Positions 46,467 to 54,141 of a stretch of DNA of 64,000 bases are shown piece by piece; the stretch's first letter is position 1; every line of letters starts with the position of its first letter. The DNA is from Bacillus sp. A301a_S52 (GTDB lineage: Bacteria > Bacillota > Bacilli > Bacillales > Salisediminibacteriaceae). The stretch covers positions 4,220,001 to 4,284,000 of the forward strand of contig JABXYP010000001.1 of NCBI GenBank assembly GCA_024701455.1. Reading direction: 5' to 3'. The notes under the pieces are model-generated. The model saw nothing but the letters and a program-made list of their open reading frames with translations. It ran no database searches and was not told where the DNA came from. The translations under genes and the position numbers were made by a program.

Positions 46467-46690
46467 CTCACTAAAATTTGGTTTACCCCTAGACTCCCTG
46501 CCTATGAAAAAATATGTTAATTGTATTCTTTATCTCCTCAATGTTTTATGTAAGCCTCTTTCGGCTATTAGGCCTAAAACAGCTAATTAAATCAAAGCAA
46601 TGACATAAACCTTTTCTATAGTAGTTCAATTCAACCAAACATCATCAAACACCCTATTATGAAGGTTTTTCAATCTACAAAGAAAGGTGT

Positions 46691-47827
46691 GTGAAACGTG
46701 TGCAAGCAGTAACATTTCAAGAAAAGGATACAGTGGCAGTACAGCAGGTGGAAACCCCAAAAATACAGACTGGCGATGACATGGTCATTAAAATTACGGC
46801 ATCCGGTATTTGCGGATCAGACTTACACTTATTAAAAACTGGTATTCCTTTAGAAGAGAATTACATTATAGGCCATGAACCGATGGGGATAGTTGAAGAA
46901 ACCGGACCTAATGTTAAAAGTTTAAAGAAAGGTGACCGTGTTGTGATCCCTTTTAACGTGAGCTGTGGGGCCTGTTACTATTGTCAAAACCAAATGGAAA
47001 GCCAATGTGATGAGTCAAACCCACATAGTGACAATGGAGGACTTTTCGGATATTCGAAGCAATTTGGTAACTATCCAGGAGGTCAAGCAGAATATTTGAG
47101 AGTGCCTTTTGCCGACCAAACATCCTTTAAAGTTCCTACATCAAGTGAGTTAGATGACGAAAGTCTCGTGATGCTTTCCGATGTGATCCCAACGTCTTGG
47201 TGGAGTGTTGAACATGTAAAAGAAGGTGACACCGTAATTGTCTTAGGCAGTGGGCCAATTGGGCTGATGACACAAAAACTTGCTTGGCTAAAAGGAGCAG
47301 ATCGTGTCATTGCTGTCGACCAAGTCTCTCACCGGTTGGACCATGCTAAACAAACGAATAACGTGGAAACCTTTGACTTTAGTCAATCACCTGAAATCGG
47401 TGATATATTAAATGAAACGACCCAAGGTGGGGCAGATGTGGTGATTGATTGTGTAGGTATGGATGGCACCGTTCCTCCAGGAGAAACATTTGGATCTCAA
47501 GGAGACAACCAATTCGGCACGATCAGTCCCATTGTCACAGCTTCTAATGCAGTACGGAAATTTGGGCTCGTTCAATTAACAGGGGTTTATGGAACAGAAG
47601 CTAATAACTTCCCACTTGGCCACTTCTTCTCTCGTAACATTTCATTAAAGATGGGTCAAGCTCCTGTCGTTCATATGATGCCAAAGTTGTATCAGATGAT
47701 CGAAAATAATGAATTTGATCCAACGGATATCATTACACACCGTATGCCCCTAGAAAAAGCACAGACAGCGTACGATATTTTTGACCAAAAAGCGGATGAC
47801 AATATTAAAGTTATTTTTAAACCTTAA
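46691..47827 (+). CDS. Zinc-dependent medium-chain alcohol dehydrogenase
   Basis: A 378-residue MDR enzyme, close to B. subtilis AdhB and the glutathione-independent formaldehyde dehydrogenase group. Catalytic zinc ligands in GICGSDLH and GHEPMG; structural zinc lobe CGACYYCQNQMESQC; NAD site VLGSGPIGLM. It has the extended middle region (GMDGTVPPGETFGSQGDNQF) of the formaldehyde dehydrogenase branch. GTG 46691 is close to AAAGG; GTG 46700 is an alternative. Monocistronic, with its own terminator. Confidence 0.9.
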   Translation: MKRVQAVTFQEKDTVAVQQVETPKIQTGDDMVIKITASGICGSDLHLLKTGIPLEENYIIGHEPMGIVEETGPNVKSLKKGDRVVIPFNVSCGACYYCQNQMESQCDESNPHSDNGGLFGYSKQFGNYPGGQAEYLRVPFADQTSFKVPTSSELDDESLVMLSDVIPTSWWSVEHVKEGDTVIVLGSGPIGLMTQKLAWLKGADRVIAVDQVSHRLDHAKQTNNVETFDFSQSPEIGDILNETTQGGADVVIDCVGMDGTVPPGETFGSQGDNQFGTISPIVTASNAVRKFGLVQLTGVYGTEANNFPLGHFFSRNISLKMGQAPVVHMMPKLYQMIENNEFDPTDIITHRMPLEKAQTAYDIFDQKADDNIKVIFKP

Positions 47828-47875
47828 CCGCTACTCATCAAGATACCACTTCCTTTCTGACAGCCAGCTTGTCTC

Positions 47876-47920
47876 GGTATATGTTCGGTGACTCACCGAA
47901 CGTATACCTTTACCTTAAAT
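47876..47920 (+). terminator. Terminator of the alcohol dehydrogenase gene
   Basis: A 15-bp stem, GGTATATGTTCGGTG with CACCGAACGTATACC (one G-T pair), loop ACT, then TTTACCTT. Confidence 0.8.
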
Positions 47921-48343
47921 TGATGGGAGTGTTCAAGATACTCAATAGTTATTAGTAAGTCGTTCTTTTTCTGATTATTTTTGTATGTACAAACTCCCCC
48001 TTATCACCTCTAGTGCTCTCATCATAATCGTAACCCTTTCCTACTTTGAAAATTATTCAGCTCAGTTTTATCATGCCAATAACCACTACCCTTGCTCAAA
48101 ACATAACCTACTCTCCTTGCATATTCTTACTGGTATTACATACACCAATTTCTTATCACGCTCATTGCCTTCTCAACTATTCAGAGATAATATGACAAGC
48201 TTTTTCGTCTAAAACATCTATTTTTAGAAAAGACAGCACACCACAAGCTGTCTCATGATATGATATAAGGACAATTGTGTGAATTTTACAAGTCTTCAAA
48301 ACGTACTTGTGATAATGCGACTGAAACGAAAGGAGTTGTCTTT
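47921..48343. other. Gene-free stretch
   Basis: One open frame at 47985-48212 has no ribosome site and a low-complexity composition, so I leave it out. AGACAGCACACCACAAGCTGTCT (48230-48252) is an imperfect hairpin before the RocB gene. Confidence 0.4.
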
Positions 48344-49963
48344 GTGAGTCAGCGATTATGGTCCACACCAAACAGCTTAAAACATCTTTTATGCGAGCTC
48401 GTTAGCTGGGAGAGTCGAACATTTACCGAAGGGGAGAAAGAATTTCCTATCAAACTAACAGAAAAATTAAAAAAAATCCCTTACTTCAAGGCGCACCCTG
48501 ATCACATCGCCTTACAAGACGTGGATGCAGGTCGAAAACTGCTCACAGCCTTATACAAGCATCCCCGTGCTACACAAACCGTTGTGTTATTAAGCCACTT
48601 CGACACGGTTCAAACAGAAGAATACGGCGAACTAGAACCGCTCGCTTTTCACCCAGAAGAACTCACCTCGAAGCTGCATGAGCGTAAAGATACCCTTCCT
48701 ACCGCCGCAAGAGTAGACCTTGAATCAGGCAACTATCTATTTGGAAGAGGCACTATGGATATGAAAATGGGCCTCGCCCTCCACATAGCCTTACTCGACC
48801 AAGCAAGTGCGGAAAACTGGCCGATCAACCTACTGCTTCTAACTGTACCTGACGAAGAGGTGAACTCCGCTGGTATGCGCATCGCCGTCCCTGAACTTTT
48901 ACACTTAGCTGACACCTATCAACTAGACTACACCTTATTTTTAAACAGCGAACCATCATTTGCTTTACATCCAGGAGATAAAACCCATTACATCTACACA
49001 GGCACGATGGGAAAAATCATGCCCGCAGCACTCTTTTTCGGGAAAGAAACGCACGTTGGGGAGCCATTAAGTGGCATCACCGCCAACTACATTGCGTCAT
49101 TCATGACGCAAGAAATCGAATGGAACAGTCAGTTTCAGGAGCACGATCTTGGGGAAGCTACACCGCTCCCTGTCTCCTTGCACCAAAAAGATCTAAAACT
49201 TGAATATTCTACCCAAACACCTTATCGGGCTTCCGCCCTCTATAATGTCTTTCTTATGCACCGCCACGCTGGAGATGTCTTAGACTTATTCGAGGACGTT
49301 GCTAACGAAGCAGCCAACAAATGCACGGCCGCCTATCGCCAACTTTGCAAGAGAGAACAGATCGATGGTGTCAGAGATGTGCAAGTCTTGCGCTATGAAG
49401 ATGTGTTAGCTCATGCAGAGAAGAAATTCAGCTCCGCCTTTATCAACGACTTAATGAGTGCTGTAGAACAGCACTCTGAGTGGGATGATCGGGAAAAATC
49501 TTTAGGCATGGCAGACGCACTAATGCTTCAGTGCCCTGAGCTGGCACCGGCGATCGTCATCTTATTTGCTCCGCCTTATTATCCAGCGGTCAATTCATCT
49601 CACGATAGCACGATCCAAGCGGCCATCAACGTTATTGCCCAAGCTGCCGCTGATTATGAAACAGAGTTAAAACATATTCATTACTTTAACGGTATTTGTG
49701 ATTTGAGCTACGTGAACTATACCGGCCACGATGATGAGATGACCGTCTACAAAAAAAATACCCCTGTGTGGGGCAAAACATATGATATTCCCTTCAACGA
49801 CATGGCAAAATTAAAAGCGCCTGTGTTAAACGTAGGGCCATTCGGCAAAGATCCACACCAACGCACCGAGCGGCTTCATTGTGACAGTGCGTTCGTCCAT
49901 ACACCGCACATGCTAGAGCAACTTATCAAACACATACTCGCACAAACGACCGTACCGCAGTAG
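48344..49963 (+). CDS. M20-family peptidase, RocB-like
   Basis: A 539-residue putative metallopeptidase of the arginine-utilisation RocB group. Zinc-site motifs: LLSHFDTVQ, GRGTMDMKMGLALHIAL, VPDEEVNSAGM, and HVGEPLSGITANYIAS with the conserved His/Gly region. RocB is part of the B. subtilis arginine locus but its reaction is not established. I start at GTG 48344, 8 bases after AAAGGAG. No other roc gene is near. It converges on the sirtuin gene with one base between the two stops. Confidence 0.88.
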   Translation: MSQRLWSTPNSLKHLLCELVSWESRTFTEGEKEFPIKLTEKLKKIPYFKAHPDHIALQDVDAGRKLLTALYKHPRATQTVVLLSHFDTVQTEEYGELEPLAFHPEELTSKLHERKDTLPTAARVDLESGNYLFGRGTMDMKMGLALHIALLDQASAENWPINLLLLTVPDEEVNSAGMRIAVPELLHLADTYQLDYTLFLNSEPSFALHPGDKTHYIYTGTMGKIMPAALFFGKETHVGEPLSGITANYIASFMTQEIEWNSQFQEHDLGEATPLPVSLHQKDLKLEYSTQTPYRASALYNVFLMHRHAGDVLDLFEDVANEAANKCTAAYRQLCKREQIDGVRDVQVLRYEDVLAHAEKKFSSAFINDLMSAVEQHSEWDDREKSLGMADALMLQCPELAPAIVILFAPPYYPAVNSSHDSTIQAAINVIAQAAADYETELKHIHYFNGICDLSYVNYTGHDDEMTVYKKNTPVWGKTYDIPFNDMAKLKAPVLNVGPFGKDPHQRTERLHCDSAFVHTPHMLEQLIKHILAQTTVPQ

Positions 49964-49964
49964 A

Positions 49965-50690
49965 CTACGATTGTATAACCTCATCCATGCGGGCCAGTAA
50001 TTCGCCCGCTTTCCCTTCAATGGTTAAATCAAAGGTGTATCCAGCATGCACTTCCTTATTGATGGCTACAACCCGACCATCCGTCATCATCGGCAATTGG
50101 TTTGCCGGGTACACATCGAGGCTCGTCCCAATGACGAGGACTAACTCCGCTTTTTCAATCACACTCAGTGTTCGCTGCCATGCCCTTTGTGGCAGCATTT
50201 CACCAAACAACACCAGATTGGGCCGCAGTTTGCCGCCGCATGCTTCACACACATGTCCGTCCATAAAACGTGCCGTAGATGCTTTGTTTCCACAACTGTG
50301 GCACTTTATCCTATGAATAGACCCATGCAGCTCCTCTACCGTGTCACTTCCTGCTTTCCGGTGCAGACCATCTACATTTTGCGTGCCTATAAGATCAATC
50401 AACCCACGCTTTTCCCACCGCGCTAATACATAATAGCCTTCATGCGGCAACACATCTTTCAATGCATGTATTCGCGCTGTATAAAAAGCGTGAAACAACT
50501 GATAATTTTCAGTCAAAGCTTCTGTCGTTGCCACCGTCCGTGGATCAATCTGCTTCCACCAGCCCGACTTAGAACGGAAATCAGGAATGTTCGACTCCGT
50601 TGACATTCCCGCACCTGTGAACACAACTGTCTTTTGTGATTGTAACAACCAATCAACTGCCGTCTGAATGTCTTTCACCTGCTTTGGCAT
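49965..50690 (-). CDS. NAD-dependent protein deacylase (sirtuin)
   Basis: A 241-residue Sir2 protein removing acetyl groups from lysines with NAD+. Motifs GAGMSTESNIPDFRS, GTQNVDGLHRKAG (catalytic His), zinc ligands CHSCG and CEACGG, and VIGTSLDVYPANQLP are all present. Active-site residues are complete. Class fits the U-type of Bacillus (SrtN-like). GGAGG lies before the ATG. It may act on acetyl-CoA synthetase as in B. subtilis, but acs is not in the window. Confidence 0.94.
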   Translation of the reverse strand: MPKQVKDIQTAVDWLLQSQKTVVFTGAGMSTESNIPDFRSKSGWWKQIDPRTVATTEALTENYQLFHAFYTARIHALKDVLPHEGYYVLARWEKRGLIDLIGTQNVDGLHRKAGSDTVEELHGSIHRIKCHSCGNKASTARFMDGHVCEACGGKLRPNLVLFGEMLPQRAWQRTLSVIEKAELVLVIGTSLDVYPANQLPMMTDGRVVAINKEVHAGYTFDLTIEGKAGELLARMDEVIQS

Positions 50691-50756
50691 GATGATCCTC
50701 CTTGCGTGATTTTATCCACACTTATAGCAAGGCGAAACCACTTAAATAATGTGGAT

Positions 50757-51293
50757 TTAATCACCCCCAACTGCCACTTCTTCTAAAACATTTCCCTTTT
50801 TATCAACATATTTAACAGTCGCTTCGTTATAGTTCTCAGCGTTATCTGTGACAATATACCACACTTTGTTATCAAATTTTTTCTCAACTATCTTTGCTTC
50901 CTCATTCCCCATGACTGTTTCCACGTGAATACTGTGTATTTCCTCATCCCGTGTATAGCCCGTCACAACGGTTAATTCATCTAATTCAATTACTTCAAAC
51001 TGAGGCTGCCATCTCGTGTTATAACTATGTATAAAGTTCCATTTGCCTAACCAATTCTTTTTTAGTTCAACAACAGCAAGCTTCATTTCTCGATAATCTC
51101 CCCAATGATACAAAGCGATGGCGTGATTATCAATAATTTCAATATGAGGAAACTCATATAAACTTTGATTTAAACTCCAAACTTCCATTTCAATCTCTTG
51201 ACTATCCTCTAATATCCCCATTGGGGTTGATATATAGCCCCACGTTAATAATACAAATAGTATCAATGCGACGATTAGTTTTTTCTTCGACAT
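50757..51293 (-). CDS. Membrane-anchored protein, cassette gene B (copy 2)
   Basis: A 178-residue protein with one N-terminal membrane helix (LIVALILFVLLTWGYIS) and an extracytoplasmic beta-rich domain. It is a paralogue of the gene at 52135: shared features include HIEIIDNHAIALYHWGDYRE versus LELEMMDDHAIVFYRWGLSN and the end WYIVTDNAENYNEATVKYVD versus WYLISEEHDYFEAKVKWLD. No family recognised. It is the second gene of the second cassette. Confidence 0.75.
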   Translation of the reverse strand: MSKKKLIVALILFVLLTWGYISTPMGILEDSQEIEMEVWSLNQSLYEFPHIEIIDNHAIALYHWGDYREMKLAVVELKKNWLGKWNFIHSYNTRWQPQFEVIELDELTVVTGYTRDEEIHSIHVETVMGNEEAKIVEKKFDNKVWYIVTDNAENYNEATVKYVDKKGNVLEEVAVGGD

Positions 51294-51353
51294 CTTCTTA
51301 AATCCTCCACGCTCTATATTCTATCAATATCCCAAAAATGTTGTTTCTACTTA

Positions 51354-51466
51354 TGAAACGAACCTTTAATCAGGACATTAGCGGCCGTTAGCTCCCACTT
51401 AAATAGATGTCGCTCTCCTCTCTATTTTTGAGCAGGGAATTTTACAGACGGTTATTTGTTATAAAA
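51354..51466 (+). repeat. CAGTGGG element, copy 7 (first hairpin lost)
   Basis: TGAAACGAACCTTTAATCAG runs directly into GACATTAGCGGCCGTTAGC, then CTCTCCTCTCTATTTTTGAG and the right end TTTTACAGACGGTTATTTGT. TTA at 51452-51454 is the stop codon of the cassette gene beside it. Confidence 0.82.
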
Positions 51467-51952
51467 TTTCGGATCTTCAATTCCTAATTCATCCCCTACA
51501 TGGGTATGTATCCAACCTTCATAGATGTATTCTTCAAGAGAATAAGGCGATACATAATCATCACCATACGACTCCGTATTTGGAAACCTTTCTCTCACGA
51601 TATCTTCCATTTTTGGTTTGTTTTCATGCATGACGTCCCTCATCATACCCCATTCCTCTTCACTAACTGCACTTTCTGGATAATCTATTTCGGGAAACAG
51701 CTCAGCTACTAACTCCCATCTGGCAAGCAACTCTTCCGTTCTCTCTGTAGGATAATAGATAAGCTCATCGGCATCTTTAGATGGGTAACGTATATCAAGG
51801 TAAAACTCTGTTCCCAACATACTATTGAGTTCCAACTTTATCTCATTTTTCCCTTCATACACTTTATTTTGATATTCATATATATTCACTAGCATGCAAA
51901 GAATGAGAGCGATGATGAGTAGCCATATTTTATGTTTTTTCTTATAAACCAC
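51452..51952 (-). CDS. Membrane-anchored protein, cassette gene A (copy 2)
   Basis: A 166-residue protein, GTG start, one N-terminal helix (IWLLIIALILCMLVNIYEY) and an acidic extracytoplasmic domain. It is a close paralogue of the gene at 52719; both share KHKIWLLIIA, NIYEY.NK.Y.GKNE, YLDI.YP and RWEL..E..PEI.YP, and the same AAAGGACTGATAC leader. Its last codons (KFYNK) and stop lie in repeat copy 7. Function unknown. Confidence 0.77.
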   Translation of the reverse strand: MVYKKKHKIWLLIIALILCMLVNIYEYQNKVYEGKNEIKLELNSMLGTEFYLDIRYPSKDADELIYYPTERTEELLARWELVAELFPEIDYPESAVSEEEWGMMRDVMHENKPKMEDIVRERFPNTESYGDDYVSPYSLEEYIYEGWIHTHVGDELGIEDPKFYNK

Positions 51953-52134
51953 GTTGTATCAGTCCTTTCATCTAAAATATCCCCTAAGCCTCTTGACTGC
52001 CAAAAAAGAAAACGTGATGCAGTGTGCTGCAGCACGTCGGAAAAAAATGGACCTTGGGAGTTCAGAGGTCCACCTTTACTGATTAGTTCCATTTAACACA
52101 TGTTACATGGAGGCATTTAATCTATTTCATACCG

Positions 52135-52668
52135 TCAATCAGATTGACCTAACTGCATCTCTTTTAAAGTCTTCCCGTCTCCATCAAGCCACTTTACTTT
52201 GGCTTCAAAGTAGTCGTGTTCTTCGGAGATGAGGTACCATAGTCCAATTGGCCCCTCTGGTGTTTCTGTTTCCCCTTCATTCTCTACAACAACCTCAACC
52301 GCGTCTTGATCGCCCCTGTTACCAATAATAAGATGATAGTTTGCCAACTCAACACTCTGTGTAGTAGGGTATTCCCCCGTGCTGAAGCCACTTACAAATG
52401 ACCAGCCATTATTCTCTTTTTTAAACTCTGCCACTCCAAATTTCTCAGAGTTACTGAGTCCCCAACGATAAAAAACAATAGCATGATCATCCATCATCTC
52501 GAGCTCTAGAATTCGAGGAATACTATGATTTAACGCATCTAGTTGTACGAGAATCGCTTCTTCCTCCTGCCGTCTACTCATCTCTTCTTCTTTCATACTT
52601 AGTAAGTTGCCTCCAGCCAATAGCACAAAAATAATGCTCGAGACTATTAACTTATATTTTAATTGCAT
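52135..52668 (-). CDS. Membrane-anchored protein, cassette gene B (copy 1)
   Basis: A 177-residue paralogue of the gene at 50757 (178 aa). I chose ATG 52668 because AGAGGA stands 10 bases before it and the length then equals the sister gene; an ATG 12 codons earlier has no clear site. One N-terminal helix (LIVSSIIFVLLAGGNLL), then a charged segment and a beta-rich domain. No family recognised. Confidence 0.75.
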   Translation of the reverse strand: MQLKYKLIVSSIIFVLLAGGNLLSMKEEEMSRRQEEEAILVQLDALNHSIPRILELEMMDDHAIVFYRWGLSNSEKFGVAEFKKENNGWSFVSGFSTGEYPTTQSVELANYHLIIGNRGDQDAVEVVVENEGETETPEGPIGLWYLISEEHDYFEAKVKWLDGDGKTLKEMQLGQSD

Positions 52669-52718
52669 ACTAGTCAGTTCCTCTCTAGATTTTTCCTCAT
52701 CCATCTATATAGTCAACT

Positions 52719-53222
52719 TCATCTAATATATTTCAAAACGTCTTCATCTAAAATACCAATTTCTTCTCTATATTCTTCATTTAACCAGCCCGCTGTCAAA
52801 TACGTGTAAAGTGGTGAACTCATATAATCAGCTTCTATCGGGGAGAAATCCTCTTCAAGTTGTTTATCGATAGATCGGATCATACGATACGTTCTCGTAT
52901 AAAAAGAGTCCACAACCTCCCAGTTTTCTTGTTCAATTGCTTCCCTAGGATAAGGTATCTCAGGATAAACTTCAGTTATTAATTCCCATCTTTCAAAAAA
53001 ATCCCGTCCGGAGTCACCCACAATATATTCGATATTACTGGCATCATTATCTGGATATTTGATATCCAAGTATAGTCGCTCCGCTGTATAGGCAGCCAAT
53101 TTTAATTCTAGCTCATTTTTTCCATCGTACCATTTATTGGAATACTCATAAATGTTCACAGTTAAGGCAAGAACGATGGCGATGATAAGCAGCCAAATTT
53201 TATGTTTTTCCTTATAAATCAC
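52719..53222 (-). CDS. Membrane-anchored protein, cassette gene A (copy 1)
   Basis: A 167-residue paralogue of the gene at 51452, GTG start after AAAGGACTGATACGAC. One N-terminal helix (IWLLIIAIVLALTVNIYEY) and an acidic outer domain rich in Tyr and Glu. First gene of the first cassette. The two A genes are more alike at the N-terminus than at the C-terminus, as expected after an old duplication. Confidence 0.77.
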   Translation of the reverse strand: MIYKEKHKIWLLIIAIVLALTVNIYEYSNKWYDGKNELELKLAAYTAERLYLDIKYPDNDASNIEYIVGDSGRDFFERWELITEVYPEIPYPREAIEQENWEVVDSFYTRTYRMIRSIDKQLEEDFSPIEADYMSSPLYTYLTAGWLNEEYREEIGILDEDVLKYIR

Positions 53223-53447
53223 GTCGTATCAGTCCTTTAATCATATGTATAGTGCCTTGATCGAAAAGTTATTTTGTTTTCTCCCTCATCGACAATAGTC
53301 ACAGCTAAAGAGCACCTATAGCTGTTATTATAAGACAATGACTTCTATTATAAGGGAATATAAACAATGTAAGGAACCGAGCGAAAGTCATGTTTTGTAT
53401 AGATCAATTGCGTTTACAGCTTCAAGTTCTAGGTCTTTATTCCTTCT

Positions 53448-53630
53448 TTACTTTCCCGTGATACCACATGAGGCAATTGTAGTTGTGCCATTACACAAGA
53501 GGCACGCCCTTTCTATGTGACCATTTTCTTCTTTGTCATAAGCAAACTCATCCACCACAAAATCAGAAACATCATCTGTTTTATGACAATCCTGACACTT
53601 AACAATCTCTTCACTTTTGCGATACGTGCC
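53448..53630 (-). pseudogene. Small zinc-ribbon-like protein with damaged start
   Basis: An open frame of 60 codons reads CQDCHKTDDVSDFVVDEFAY and RACLLCNGTTTIASCG. Two Cys-x2-Cys knuckles suggest a zinc ribbon. There is no in-frame ATG, GTG or TTG; an ATG at 53638-53640 lies one base out of frame before an AAAA run, so a one-base insertion there would explain the break. No good ribosome site is visible either, so an ATT start is also conceivable. Confidence 0.5.
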
Positions 53631-54141
53631 TTAATAACATAGAAGCAATAGTTAATTGTAAATAATGCCATTAAAGTTCTATCTGCAAAGTATCTTTTAA
53701 AATAATTGAAAACAGTTGTTTAGCGTGAAAATAATGGTACACTTGTCTTAATATTGAAGATCCCCTCTACATGACTTTACCTCAATCTTTTAACCTTCTA
53801 AATTACGTTTCAAATCGATTCTCCCTTTTAGTTATATGCCTCATTACGCAAGCTCTCACATTCTTTATTACCTCAAGCTATATATGTTGACTACAATTTC
53901 TAATCTCCCTTTTTAAATCAAAAGACACATATAAAAAAGCCTAAAGAACTACTTGATAGATGATACAATGGCAATCGATCGTCCAAAGACCTAGATAAAA
54001 ATAGACATATAGTTGTTTCAACTTAATCATTAATCATTCAAGTAATGACCTCGTTTAAATACACTGGCTGTGGTTGTTCACTTCTAAACTAAACGATCGT
54101 ACATTATGTAGAATCAATTTGACTGTTTAAAGGAGAGTGTT
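53631..54141. other. Gene-free AT-rich stretch
   Basis: No supported gene on either strand; it contains the promoter of the surface protein gene. AAAAAAGCCTAAAG near 53935 is not followed by a clear stem. Confidence 0.45.

Noticed and set aside
47985..48212. 75-codon frame before the RocB-like gene
   Set aside because: No ribosome site and unstructured composition; lies in AT-rich intergenic sequence.
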